Source of the DNA: Apostichopus japonicus
Taxonomy: Eukaryota; Echinodermata; Holothuroidea; Aspidochirotida; Stichopodidae
Length of the DNA: 64,000 bases
Direction of reading: 5' to 3'
Assembly (NCBI RefSeq): GCF_037975245.1
Contig: NC_092573.1
Coordinates: 13,968,001 to 14,032,000, forward strand
This document shows positions 34,201 to 42,744 of this stretch, one piece after another. Every line of letters starts with the position of its first letter. Positions within the stretch are counted from its first letter, which is position 1. The position numbers and the translations under genes are program-made. The notes under the pieces were generated by a model that was not told the origin of the DNA, searched no databases, and saw nothing but the letters and a program-made list of their open reading frames with translations.

Positions 34201-37200
34201 CTTCATCTTTACTACATTACATCGGTTCTTTATAAGTATCGTTTCAAAGGAAACTCATAGTTCTGGAGCTGACTTTTGAAGATGACACCATTCATCTCTT
34301 TAACACCGTATCTGCTTGTCTTATATAACAACACAAACACATATTCAATACAAGGAGACTGCAGTGAGACATTAATAGTCTTTTATAGTCACAAACTCAA
34401 CAAACAACTGCCATAGCTTAAAAATCTGGTAATTCAGTTTTTGTGTTATTGAGTTAATTACTAGTCATTCTATGCATCTTCCTCTGATGTGCGTCTGTTT
34501 CTTTCACAGGATTTTGATGGTCACCACAGCAGCAAATTCCGTCGTAGGAAAGAGCAAGATATGAGAGCTCATGCACTGCTGACTCCTCAACTGCTCCAGA
34601 GTTTGAGCCTTGATCCAGATTGTCTGTCAGATACTGTTTTTGTTGCTAATGTAAGTCTTGATTTTCATCAGTAAGTCTAGTTTCTTGCAATGTTTTTAAT
34701 TAAGGAGAGTAGAATAGTAGAGTTTCCCACCAGCTGAGCATTCAGGTGGGCAAAAATAGAGAAAAAGGGAGTTATAGGTTAGGGGTTTTGAGATGTATGT
34801 ATGTATGTATTTAAGATCCTCCTGCAAGCAGGAACTTGCGAAGAAGCCATCATTGGCTTATCAAAGCCGCAAGCTGACCGAAGTCAGTCTCACATTCATA
34901 TTTAACGTCCATGGTTATGAATTGTCAACAACTCTGTAACTGGACGACATACATTAATTTTGGAGTGACTTGAACTCGGGACCTTATGATTGGAAGTCAC
35001 AGGCATTAACCACTGAGCTAACACTCCAATGTGATACACATGTGCCAATGTGCTAATGTGCTAACACTCCTAGATGTGATACTGAGGTAGCAGTGTTGGA
35101 TGTTTTCATCATCCATTCAGTTGGCACAGTGCCACAGTTACCTGTTAACGATTACAACCAGTTCTGAGCTTTGTATCGTGCAGGATCCGTTGTGTTGGTG
35201 TTGACTAATAGAAAAGGAACAGAAAGTAGGAAGAAGATGAAAAAGAAAAGCAAAGAAAAGGGACGTAAAATAAACTATCAAGCAGCGAGTGCAAGTAAAT
35301 GCTGTAAGGAGTATTTTTTCTTCCGTAGTAGAACAATCAGTTGATAGTAGGTGCGGGTTTGATCCTCGTCTTACACTTCTTAGTCTCAGGTACAAGTTAG
35401 CACTCTGTCGTAACATTCTCTCACGTTTACTCGTTCTCTCAGCTCTTCTACAAGATGGATTGGAGAGACATCAAGGACGTGTTCAGGGTCGCCGGTAACG
35501 TAGAACGGGTCGAGGTCTTCAAGGACAAAGACGAACGCAGCAAGGGTCTGGCAGTCGTCAAATTTGAATCGGTGGTGGACGCCGTGAATGCCATCTGTAT
35601 CCTTTATGAAGTAGAAATCGTTTCAGAGACACGGCGAATATTTGATGTCTATTTGACAGGTTTACAGGACATTGTATAGATATGTTGTTCACAGACAGAG
35701 GGGGACTAGGAAGACATTGAAAGCTATATCGGTAAAATGGAAGTGTTATCAAGTAAACAGACAGTGGAAAAAATTATGGTTAAAAGATAATGTCTGAAGG
35801 ATAGTGGAATACTTAATATGAAGTTTGAAAAGCTGATGTCAAATATATATTTGACAACATTAGTCAAACTTGTATATCATCAATGATAGTTTTCAACTCA
35901 AAATCTAGCTTTCATTGAAGAAATAGTATATTATTTTTTTAGCTACTTATGAGGAGAGATATAAAGCCGATGGTAAAGATTGTGGCCAAAGAATTCATGT
36001 ACTGACCTCTATTAGTTTAGGGCTGATGTAAATACCATGGACTTTTGTTTTATACAAACAGTTGTAGGAAAGATTGTGAAGAATAAAAAAAAAAGGATGG
36101 ATTTTGAAAAGTTCCTTAACGTACATATCAGGTATGCTGAATGGAAGAATGTTACACAACAGAGAACTGTTAGTGAGAATGGTAAGGTATTATTATGGTT
36201 GAGGGATTTTTTTCTATGTTGCAAATTTTAAAGGAGGTTTTCTGGGTTTTTTGGCCAGAAAAGGTAGCAAATAACAAAGAACGAACAATATATACACTGT
36301 AGGAAAGATGTGTAGGTTTGGTGAATATAACACCAATATGTACGCTGTAGGAGAGATCTGTAGGTTTGGTGTATAGAACACTGATATGTATGCTGTAGGA
36401 GAGATGTGTGGGTTTTGTAAATAGAACACCAATATGTACACTGTAGGAGAGATGTGTAGGTTTGGTGTATAGAACACCGATATGTATGCTGTACGAGAGA
36501 TGTGTGGGTTTTGTAAATAGAACACCAATATGTACACTGTAGGAGAGAGGGGTAGGTTTGGTGAATAGAACACCAATATGTACACTGTAGAAGAGATGTG
36601 TAGGTTTGGTGAATAGAACACTGATATGTATGCTGTAGGAGAGATGTGTGGGTTTTGTAAATAGAACACCGATATGTACACTGTAGGAGAGAGGGGTAGG
36701 TTTGGTGAATAGAACACCGATATGTACACTGTAGGAGAGATGTGTGGGTTTGGTGAATAGAAAACTGATATGTATGCTGTAGGAGAGATGTGTGGGTTTT
36801 GTAAATAGAACACCAATATGTACACTGTAGGAGAGATGTGTAGGTTTGGTAAATAGAACACCAGCTTTGGGTCAGTGAAACTCCAATTTGGTGTCATATG
36901 TCAACAAGTTTTGTCATCAGCTATTAAGCTTTTGATGGTAGCTATGTCCCCAAAAACTGAATTTTGCTCGCAAAGTGTGCAAGATATAATTGTTACCATT
37001 TATCGGTTGAAATTTTCTACAAATTAGAATCGTGAGAAGAACCTCAACCAAAGAGAGAGGGAACCACCTAAACCAAAGCCCGTTCCAATTCCACGTGAGT
37101 CGTTTCTATTTACTATAAAAAAAATTATCCGTCAATAATTCTATTTCTTTTATCCACCTGACTTTTGTTTACAATCTTGACTCTTGCTGTGTTTAAACAA

Positions 37201-40200
37201 AGCATCCTTCTAAACATTTGGTGTTTGCTTAATTTTATTTACATGTTTTATGATATTCTCATTAGTTGTTTGGTTATTCCATTCTGTGGGTAGTAGGGGG
37301 ACTGTGGTGTGCCTGTTGCAACTTATAAAGCAAGATGCTTGTTATAACACTCAACTGTGAATCAGTTTTGACTACTCCATTCAGTAGATAGGGGAAATAA
37401 TTTCTTATTGGTGTTGTTACATCCGTGCGTTAACTCAGTTTTTGCCTATTCCATTTCTGCAGGTGGGTTAGAGAGTATGGGACCAAGCCTGGAGCAGATA
37501 GCCCAAGGAATACATACAGGACCTGGCAATATGGGTGGTGGAAGAATGGGAGGAAATATAGGGATGGGTGGTGGTGGAAGTCTAGGTGGAGGGGGTATTG
37601 GTGGTGGAGGTGGAGGCTTAGGGGGTGGTCTGGGTGGTTTTCAAGGACTTGGCGGTGGTTTGGGGAGTGGTCTAGGCGGAGGGCTCGGCTCTGGAGGGTT
37701 AGGAGGAGGGCTAGGTGGGGGATTAAGCAGTGGTGGTTTAGGAGGACCAGGTTCATCGTCCCTTGGATTGGGCAGCAGTGGTGCTGGGTTGGGTCTAGGT
37801 GGATTAGGGTTAGGTGGAGGGCTGGGTAGTCTGAACCCAAACATGGGTAACTTGGGTAACTTATCGGGTGGACTTGGATCCAGCAGCAACCTTGGAAATT
37901 TGGGTGAGTGCCATCTTCCTTTGTCTTTTGTATGTGTATGTGTATGTGTGGTAATTGAACAATAGAGCTCACAATTGAGTAAATTAATCTTAAGAAATGG
38001 GTAAAGAATTATTGGTGATATGGGTATTAAGGTTATATTGGTTCATGCAGGAGAATTTGTGATACCCACTTGTTGTCATCAACCAGCCTTACTACTGCCC
38101 ATGTCATCAACCCTTCACAAGTGTTCTCTACAACAGGATGAATGTCATCACGACAAATTAGTGCTGAAATTTTCTGTAAAAACAGGAAACAATGCTCGTG
38201 TTTTATATTTTGTGTAGTGATTTGGAGATTTATGGACTTTGCTAGTACTTAAAAATGATAGCAAATGCTGAGGATCAGTACTGTTTATAATAAATGCTAT
38301 GGATCAGTAGTTTGTACATAACTGCATTTTTCACATCTTTGCAATCGGATAGCAGTTTTTAAATTTGCATAGCATTTTGCTGTGTGCACCATGCCAGATA
38401 AATGCTTCCTTAATCCAAGCTTCTTGTTGCAAATTTTAGAAGTGCTTGTTGCAGATCTGGTGAAGTTGATAGTTGTATTTTGGTATGGATAGTTTTATTT
38501 CACATGAATGTTACTTAGCCATATAATAATTCCACATCACATTTTTGGATACCATGTGGTGTGAGTAAGAAATCCATTGAGCTGATCCTAATAAGAGAAT
38601 GTTTGAGTTCATTAATAAAAATTTCTCCCTTCAACTATTGTAACATTATATCCTTTCACTCGCAAACCGAATTCACTGTTTGTCAAATTGTTCAGTTCCT
38701 GGAGCAGTTTCTTTCTGGTTGTGAGTTAACAGTTACAATTATATCTTCGGGGGCCTTATCGTGCCTTTCAGCAATAATCAGCGAACCACCAGATTATGCC
38801 AAACCCATCACAAAATGTACTTTGTGAGCAACAATTTGATTAAGAAAGCCTGGTTTTGACTTGAATAAAGAGGCCGTTCAGAGTCTGGATCGAGTAAAAG
38901 TAAAGTGACATCAATCCAGTCTTCGATTATCAAGACATCTCCAAAATAGATATCATTCCAGATAAAGGTTTCATTTATGGGTTATGTTGTACTGTACTCA
39001 TTTGAAAAATGTACAAATAGAATTGAAAGTCTTAGAAAGTATTGATTTTGTCTTTTCTTTTGAATGATGTGCAGGTGGTTTAGGTTCCAGTGATATGGGC
39101 CGTTCCCTCGGGGGAGGTGTAGGGTTAGACAGACTCCAGAGTGAGCTCTCGCCGCGATTCAGCAATTTACGTGATGACCTTCCTCGTGATATCGGCCAGT
39201 CCAGGGGATCCAGCAGTTACGGTCACCGGGATAACTACCCCCAGGATATGGGCTACAGGGATAGGGATATGGACCGACACGGCATGGGTAGAGACCGTGG
39301 GGACAGAGGTGGACATGGCGGGCACAGTAGCGGTCATGACAGGGATCATCGTGATCGCAGCAGTGGAGGTGGAAACTTGGCTGGCACCCCAAAAGAAGGA
39401 GGTTGCCAAATCTTTGTTAGAAATGTGAGTCAAATTTCTGCCTTGATTTGTGAACAATATTTTTTTTAATCATTTTTAAGCACACTCCTCATGTCCTGTT
39501 TTAGTCTCCCTTGGGGTCTTTTTCCAAAGAGCGATTAGAATTATCATTTCGTTTTGTTTTGTTGTGTTTGGATTTCCAGACTTATGATTGATATAAGAAA
39601 GCCTTATCATAAGATCCCAAGCAGAAGCCAAAGATGTAGATAAAGCTACCCAACAAAACATACTATTCTCTCTCTCTGTTGGCGCCTTTAATAGGAAACA
39701 TAAGTGGTATTGATCAAAAGTGCCATGCTTCACAGAGAAAGAACGCAGCATTTAACGGAAACTTGGCAAGAGGACCGACAATATCTCTATTCAAAAGCTC
39801 TCCTATTGAATATGAAAACTAAGCTGTTGTGTGGATCTTAATTATGTTTACTTTGTCTCAACATAATCTACAGACCATTTTGGGAGTAAGCAAATTTTGT
39901 CAATGATGAAAAATTGGGTGAGAAAATGCTCAAATATCACTTTCATAAGTGATGAAAATATTCTGTCAGACTGTTCTTCACTCCAAGGGAACCGTTAAAG
40001 AATCGTTTGGATTTAATGGCACTGGGCTGTAGCTAATGTTTCAGTGTTAAGAGGATGATTTATCAACACACAGATTGCAAAGTGGCCTTCCAGTTTGGTT
40101 TAAGATTACAATTGCAATGTGTGATAAATTATGCTAATGAATAGTTTGGATTTAATGGCGTCTTGGCATGTAGCTGATGTTTCAGTGTTAGGAGGATGAT

Positions 40201-42122
40201 TTATCAACACACATATTGCATAGTGGCCTTCCAGTGTGGTTTAAGATAACTATTGCACTGTGTGATAAATTATGTAGCAAAACTGGAGGTAAAACAAATA
40301 TATTTTCTCCATTTTCTTTTCAGCTGCCATTTTCAGTGGACTGGCATCAATTGAAGGATGCCTTTAAAGACATTGGTGAGCTCATGTGTGTCCAACCTAC
40401 ACTATAGTTTAGTGTAGAGGTGGATGAGTCAATAAGAATCTGATTTATTAAAAAAGCACATATTTTATCATGTCTAAATGTATCATTTGCGTAGAAAACC
40501 CCGCAATATGACATATTACAGAGAAAAACTTGGTACTGTTGTACCACACTTACCTCACATGCACAGATCAAAGGCTACATTTTCAAGGAAAAGGCCTGTT
40601 TATTTTCAAATTGCTGTCAATCCAGCTTCATTCATTTTGAATACGATTTGGTCCTAGAAGCCAACGACAGTTCAGTTCTTTTATCTGGGCTTGTCTAACA
40701 TGGAATAATGGAAAACGAGGCTGAACAATTGGAAATTCATGTTTTGAATACAACAACAAAAATGTTGATGGAGGTCAAAGGTCCACCTTTTTACAAGAAT
40801 CCTGCTATTTTCTGTGGAGGTCAGAGGTTATTTCAGGTCGACAGAAATCAAAGTACAAAGACCCTTTTATACATGATAAACTTCATATGTGGTGTGGTCC
40901 GGTGGACAAAGTTGATGTGTAGGGTCCACTGTGTGCAAGGACCTTGATGATTGCTGGAGGTCAGCAGTGCTTAACACTTGAAATCTGATGTGCATTGTTA
41001 CATGAAGTATGCTGCTCCTCAAATGAAATGTGGGAAGAAATAGCTAAGCCTCTTTGTCTTTCTGGTTGCATTTGTCAGGCCATGTGATGTATGCCGATGT
41101 CAAGATGGACGACCAGAACCGGTCCAAGGGATACGGCACAGTGCGGTTCGAAAGAGCAGAAGAAGCCTATAGGGCCATCAGTATCCTTTATACTATAAAT
41201 AGCTCTATCTCAGATCTAGGCTGGTTTTAACTTCCGTTGAAAACAATCAGGGGTCTGCAAAAGTGTCTCAGATGGTGTTTCTTTTGTTTATATAAGAAGC
41301 TAGTCACAAATATAAAATATGAATGTGCAGCAACTTGTAAACCAGGTGACATGTAGATCCAGCTTGGTGAGTACTAGGGTGCTATTGAAAGTGTTTGATG
41401 TCAAAGATCGGTAGAGGTCAACAGAGCTCAAAATCTGACAACCTTGTGAATATGGTGATTCTTATCATACATGGTATGTATGACCCACCTCATTGAGTAC
41501 AACCCTAATCTTATCTGTTTTCTCAAAGGTCATTTGAGGTCAAAAATCTTAAAAATTTTGTAAACATGCATCCGATAACTCAAAAGCTGTATCTTTTATT
41601 GAAGTTCATTCTTGGTTAATGTAGATCCTGTAGGACATGATAACCGCAAATATAAATCTTGGATCATGAACTTCTTTCTAGATAGGTACAGTAAGTTCTC
41701 CATTTGTGCAAGAAACTTGCTGATAACTTAAGTGACTTGTGGTCAACATATAAGAATCTTGTTTGTAGTGTTACTGTTTTAATTTTCCTATACAACAATG
41801 TGGCAAAGAATCACAAGCCAACTGGCTTGCTGGTCATGTTTTGTCTCGGTATTATGAATTGTCCATCTGGACAATAGAGGTGAAAATGTTTTTTTCTCAA
41901 AGTTTGTGAAGGATTTGGTAGTGCAACCTGGACTGACAGGTAGTTTGTATTTAAATTGCCTGTATCGTGCCAAAGCTCCAATGTCTACCCACGGTCATCC
42001 CATTGAGAACTGTACTTCAGTATGATTTGCAAAATTTTCCCTTAACAGAAATTTCTGCAGGTATGATGAATGGACGATCCATCAAGGGACGCAATCTGGA
42101 CGTGTCTTTGGATCGTTACTAG
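22173..42122 (+). CDS. HNRNPM: hnRNP M / MYEF2-like RNA-binding protein, 14 coding exons, 649 aa
   Basis: Coding exons: 22173-22288, 27638-27897, 28096-28148, 28936-28943, 29758-29851, 34510-34650, 35443-35596, 36132-36181, 37028-37094, 37463-37903, 39075-39424, 40324-40375, 41079-41180, 42061-42122. They sum to 1950 nt and keep one frame from ATG to TAG. Order: acidic N-terminus; Arg/Ser/Asp-rich stretch (45-82); RRM1 (~103-177; RNP2 VFVSNI, RNP1 AGCAFVEF); linker; RRM2 (~219-292; VFVANL, KGLAVVKF); Gly/Leu-rich region (~320-460); Arg/Asp/Gly-rich region (to ~568); RRM3 (~572-646; IFVRNL, KGYGTVRF), ending at the C-terminus. Three RRMs with a long Gly-rich spacer before a C-terminal RRM3 is the hnRNP M/MYEF2 layout (nuclear pre-mRNA binding and splicing regulation; human hnRNP M is 730 aa). 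Vertebrate MERMG-type repeats are replaced by GLGGG-type repeats. Invertebrates usually have one gene for the pair, so HNRNPM and MYEF2 are equally apt names. Confidence 0.93.
22940..23446. mobile_element. possible short inverted-repeat element in intron 1
   Basis: TGCGAAGTTCGCC near 22959 and GAAGTTCGGGC at 22978 on the left are mirrored by GGGCGAACTTCGAAGTCACC at about 23412-23431 on the right. Ends are imperfect and no target duplication is clear; the boundaries are approximate. Confidence 0.4.
24059..26880. mobile_element. pogo/Tigger-like (Tc1/mariner) non-autonomous element, 2.8 kb
   Basis: A perfect 24-bp TIR begins CAGTGGTGTTCCGTCGAGGT (24059-24082; inverse at 26857-26880). TA flanks both sides, the Tc1/mariner target duplication, and CAGT-type ends suit the pogo/Tigger branch. 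Inside each end lies an array of ~10-bp units of the type AAAATGTCCG (24095-24215, 26765-26855), and on the right a palindrome GTCCGGATTATCGGAC recurs about every 95 bp. The interior has no DDE transposase; its largest ORF (25262-25672, 136 codons) is unrecognised and may be captured sequence. Confidence 0.8.
26424..26734 (+). repeat. palindromic iterons GTCCGGATTATCGGAC in the pogo-like element
   Basis: Complete copies at 26424-26439, 26519-26534 and 26613-26628 and a half copy at 26725-26734, spaced 95, 94 and 112 bp. Weak similarity between copies (GCCTCT..AATC) suggests a decayed ~95-bp tandem repeat. Such iterons next to a TIR are candidate transposase-binding sites; that role is inference. 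Confidence 0.8.
27638..27897 (+). CDS. HNRNPM: hnRNP M-like exon 2 (RS/RD-rich region and start of RRM1)
   Basis: Acceptor AACTTTCACAG, donor CATG|GTTAGT. It encodes SRNRSRSRSPARN and further Arg/Asp repeats, then CVFVSNIPYEVTWSELK, the first beta strand (RNP2) and first helix of RRM1. It ends with one spare base (G) that joins TT of exon 3 to make Val126. Confidence 0.9.
28096..28148 (+). CDS. HNRNPM: hnRNP M-like exon 3 (RRM1)
   Basis: Acceptor CTTTCTGCAG, donor GCT|GTAAGT. It encodes VGPVAYVECFQDVDGKPA (residues 126-143), matching the GEVTYVELLMDAEGKS type segment of hnRNP M RRM1. It ends in phase 0. A C-run follows the donor. Confidence 0.92.
28936..28943 (+). CDS. HNRNPM: hnRNP M-like exon 4, an 8-nt microexon in RNP1 of RRM1
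   Basis: GGATGTGC lies between acceptor TTTGGATCCCAG and the consensus donor GTAAGTA, downstream of a long pyrimidine-rich tract (28858-28930). With G of exon 5 it gives Gly-Cys-Ala, restoring AGCAFVEF where hnRNP M family RRM1 has RGCAVVEF. Without it exons 3 and 5 do not join in the RRM frame. Evidence is frame, splice signals and family fit. Confidence 0.88.
29027..29382 (+). repeat. 66-bp minisatellite, about 5.4 copies
   Basis: A unit containing CTACGGTAGTAACTACATAA and CTCTATCCCTAGCATGTC recurs at 29029, 29095, 29161, 29227 and 29293, with a partial copy at 29359. It lies in intron 4, between the microexon and exon 5. As 66 is a multiple of three, the minus strand stays open with a 22-residue repeat; I do not call it a gene. 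Confidence 0.9.
29758..29851 (+). CDS. HNRNPM: hnRNP M-like exon 5 (end of RRM1)
   Basis: Acceptor CTGTTTGCAG, donor CCA|GTAAGT. It encodes FVEFKEKDSATKSVESMDKY and DIRGRKLVVKP (residues 147-177), the third strand, second helix and last strand of RRM1. It needs two bases from the microexon to be in frame. Confidence 0.92.
30243..30301. repeat. 59-bp near-perfect palindrome
   Basis: Arms of 28 nt (starting CAGCAAGGTGTGAGAGTCTG at 30243) are exact inverted complements around a 3-nt centre AAT. It lies in intron 5 of the hnRNP M-like gene. The 3-nt loop is too short for a typical microRNA precursor. Confidence 0.9.
30302..30692. other. intronic sequence on the 3' side of the hAT transposase
   Basis: I searched it for a left TIR that would match the right end at 33903 and found none. 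It probably includes the 3' flank of the hAT element. Confidence 0.4.
30693..33244 (-). CDS. hAT-family transposase, BED-finger (ZBED-like) type, 3 exons, 580 aa
   Basis: On the minus strand exons 33244-32168, 31630-31473 and 31200-30693 join in frame (donors CAG|GTAATA and AAG|GTGAGC; acceptors TTTTGCAG and TTCAACAG) to 580 codons and a stop. The start is the Met of MPSKVWNSFEK, the usual start of this transposase type; the frame is open 76 codons further upstream. It has a BED zinc finger (CKICG... KHLKLRH, ~residues 20-50), the SVTTDCWTS motif with the first catalytic Asp, CAGHTLQLC, and a C-terminal dimerisation region (NPNLWWKQY, LGTPSTSVPSERIFSTAG). No stop or frameshift interrupts it. 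It lies antisense in intron 5 of the hnRNP M-like gene. Introns within a hAT gene and full length suggest an autonomous element or a recently domesticated copy. Confidence 0.85.
33245..33903 (-). mobile_element. 5' region and right terminus of the hAT element
   Basis: Sequence upstream of the transposase ends in GGTTAACCGGTTAACCG and TTACAGCCCT (33868-33903). Read outward-in on the minus strand this is AGGGCTGTAACAGTTAAACG, the kind of end seen on ZBED-type hAT elements. The partner terminus beyond 30693 was not found, so the copy may be truncated there. The edge is therefore supported on one side only. Confidence 0.55.
33904..34509. other. intronic sequence before exon 6
   Basis: No repeat or gene recognised. 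It ends at the acceptor TTTCTTTCACAG. Confidence 0.5.
34510..34650 (+). CDS. HNRNPM: hnRNP M-like exon 6 (RRM1-RRM2 linker, start of RRM2)
   Basis: Encodes DFDGHHSSKFRRRKEQD... to SDTVFVAN, 47 codons in phase 0 (residues 178-224). Its end is the first half of RNP2 of RRM2. The donor AAT|GTAAGT is canonical. Confidence 0.9.
34792..35027 (-). mobile_element. tRNA-derived SINE
   Basis: On the minus strand 35027-34962 reads as a tRNA-like head. The acceptor ends GGAGTG/CACTCC pair, the A box is TTAGCTCAGTGGTTAA, and the B-box-like motif is GAGTTCAAGTC. A ~150-nt body follows, then a tail of ATAC repeats (plus-strand TATG repeats at 34793-34811). It lies in intron 6. No target duplication was identified. 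Confidence 0.7.
35443..35596 (+). CDS. HNRNPM: hnRNP M-like exon 7 (core of RRM2)
   Basis: Acceptor TCGTTCTCTCAG. It encodes LFYKMDWRDIKDVFRVAGNV and on to KGLAVVKFESVVDAVNAI (residues 225-275), closely matching hnRNP M RRM2. It ends one base into Cys276 at a U12-type donor, T|GTATCCTTT. Confidence 0.93.
35597..36131 (+). other. HNRNPM: U12-type (minor spliceosome) intron in RRM2, GT-AG
   Basis: The 5' splice site GTATCCTTT fits the U12 consensus exactly. The branch-point TTCCTTAAC at 36112-36120 is also exact, with its A 12 nt before the AG at 36130-36131. There is no polypyrimidine tract before the acceptor CATATCAG. The intron is 535 nt, phase 1. Confidence 0.93.
36132..36181 (+). CDS. 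HNRNPM: hnRNP M-like exon 8 (end of RRM2)
   Basis: With the T left by exon 7 it encodes CMLNGRMLHNRELLVRM (residues 276-292), matching the MFNGQLLFDRPMHVKM end of hnRNP M RRM2. Donor ATG|GTAAGG, phase 0. Confidence 0.92.
36264..36868 (+). repeat. 48-bp minisatellite, about 12-13 copies
   Basis: The unit GTAGGAGAGATGTGTAGGTT followed by TGGTGAATAGAACACC and (A/G)ATATGTACACT is repeated through intron 8. Two alternating unit types (GTAGGTTTGGTG and GTGGGTTTTGTA) suggest a 96-bp higher-order unit. The minus strand is open over 227 codons with a 16-residue period, a by-product of the 48-bp unit. Confidence 0.92.
37028..37094 (+). CDS. HNRNPM: hnRNP M-like exon 9 (basic/proline linker)
   Basis: Acceptor CTACAAATTAG, donor CCAC|GTGAGT. 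It encodes NREKNLNQREREPPKPKPVP (residues 293-314, ending in ..IP). This Pro/Lys/Arg linker follows RRM2. Confidence 0.85.
37463..37903 (+). CDS. HNRNPM: hnRNP M-like exon 10 (Gly/Leu-rich domain)
   Basis: Acceptor TTTCTGCAG, donor TTGG|GTGAGT. After GLESMGPSLEQIAQG it encodes about 110 residues of GGG, GGL and GLGGG repeats, then NPNMGNLGNLSG. Low-complexity Gly-rich spacers before RRM3 are a family trait. The antisense ORF across it is a shadow. Confidence 0.9.
37904..39074. other. intron 10, nothing recognised
   Basis: 1.17 kb of AT-rich intron; starts GTGAGT and ends ATGATGTGCAG. No repeat or nested gene seen. Confidence 0.6.
39075..39424 (+). CDS. HNRNPM: hnRNP M-like exon 11 (Arg/Asp/Gly-rich region, start of RRM3)
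   Basis: Encodes GLGSSDMGRSLGGGVGLDRL, then RD/GH-rich repeats (RDRDMDRHGMGRDRGDRGG), ending GGCQIFVRN, the RNP2 strand of RRM3. Donor AAT|GTGAGT at the same relative position as the exon 6 donor in RRM2. Confidence 0.92.
40002..40275 (+). repeat. tandem duplication, ~139-bp unit, two copies
   Basis: Copies at 40002-40136 and 40141-40275 share GTTTGGATTTAATGGC, ATGTTTCAGTGTTA, GAGGATGATTTATCAACACA and TGTGATAAATTATG with about 90% identity. It lies in intron 11. Confidence 0.88.
40324..40375 (+). CDS. HNRNPM: hnRNP M-like exon 12 (RRM3)
   Basis: Acceptor TTTCTTTTCAG, donor ATTG|GTGAGC. It encodes LPFSVDWHQLKDAFKDI(G), residues 579-596, matching hnRNP M LPFDFTWKMLKDKFNECG. Confidence 0.93.
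41079..41180 (+). CDS. HNRNPM: hnRNP M-like exon 13 (RRM3 core)
   Basis: Acceptor GCATTTGTCAG. It encodes GHVMYADVKMDDQNRSKGYG then TVRFERAEEAYRAI (residues 596-629). It ends one base into Ser630 at a U12-type donor, A|GTATCCTTT. Confidence 0.95.
41181..42060 (+). other. HNRNPM: U12-type (minor spliceosome) intron in RRM3, GT-AG
   Basis: The 5' splice site is GTATCCTTT. The branch-point-like TCCCTTAAC at 42038-42046 (one mismatch to TTCCTTAAC) has its A 15 nt before the AG at 42059-42060. The intron is 880 nt, phase 1, at the same codon of the RRM fold as the U12 intron in RRM2. Confidence 0.9.
42061..42122 (+). CDS. HNRNPM: hnRNP M-like exon 14 (end of RRM3, stop)
   Basis: With the A left by exon 13 it encodes SMMNGRSIKGRNLDVSLDRY and TAG at 42120-42122, matching the RMMNGMKLSGREIDVRIDR end of hnRNP M. 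RRM3 is the extreme C-terminus, as in the family. Confidence 0.95.
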
Positions 42123-42744
42123 CGATGGTCTCGTTCAGCAGTAATTTTTTTGTCTACCTTTTTAATTTGTAAATATAGTGACCCAGTCGGTCTTCTGTAT
42201 TGTTTTAGAAGAGTCGTTTGTTCCAGATTGAACTTCTTCGTCAGCTGTAGAATGTACTTGTACTTCACAATCAGACATGAGGGTCACTGGAAGATTGTAC
42301 TCTCTATCTGAATAGACCAGTATTCAGTTGCTGACATTCTGTGGGGGACTACTGTGGTCCTGTAGGGACCACTCTCGTCCTGCAGGGACCTTTCTGGTCC
42401 TTTTGGCCTTAAAATAGTATAAGCTTTTGCATAGTCTGCAAATTGTTGCAAATTACAGAAGACAAAGACTAGGTTTTTATATTGTCATTTCGAATAGAAG
42501 TAGGATGAAGCTTTAATTTCTCTGCCGAGAAGTTTGGGTTTGAGAACTCTCCGTATTTCAATTGTTTGTTTACTGTCGTAGCAGACACTTGTGCTTCTGT
42601 TGAACCAAGACTCTGTCTCTTGATTTTCCATGAACATCTTCATCTTGTATCACAGGGAATAACAAACTGGATGAAAGAGATTATCCCCATTCCCTTTACC
42701 CTCAAATCCCTTCAGATGTAATAAAGACACGAGTAAGTTCAAGG
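42123..42744 (+). terminator. HNRNPM: 3' UTR and polyadenylation signal of the hnRNP M-like gene
   Basis: AATAAA at 42720-42725 is followed by a G/T-rich stretch (AAGGTTGTGTCGTG). Within the UTR a GGTCCTG(T/C)AGGGACC motif, itself a small hairpin, recurs at 42356-42390. Longer UTR forms cannot be excluded. Confidence 0.6.

Noticed and set aside
35340-35365. tRNA-like T-arm (GGGTTTGATCC)
   Set aside because: No A box or pairing acceptor ends were found upstream.
36264-36868. CRISPR-like array
   Set aside because: Units are contiguous with no unique spacers, and the sequence is in an animal intron.
36214-36897. 227-codon minus-strand repetitive protein
   Set aside because: The 48-bp repeat unit is a multiple of three and free of stops in this frame; there is no start context, splice signal or composition supporting a gene.
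37430-37972. Minus-strand frame of 180 codons rich in His, Pro and Leu
   Set aside because: It is the complement of the Gly-rich exon 10; GGN/CTN-rich sense codons leave the antisense open.
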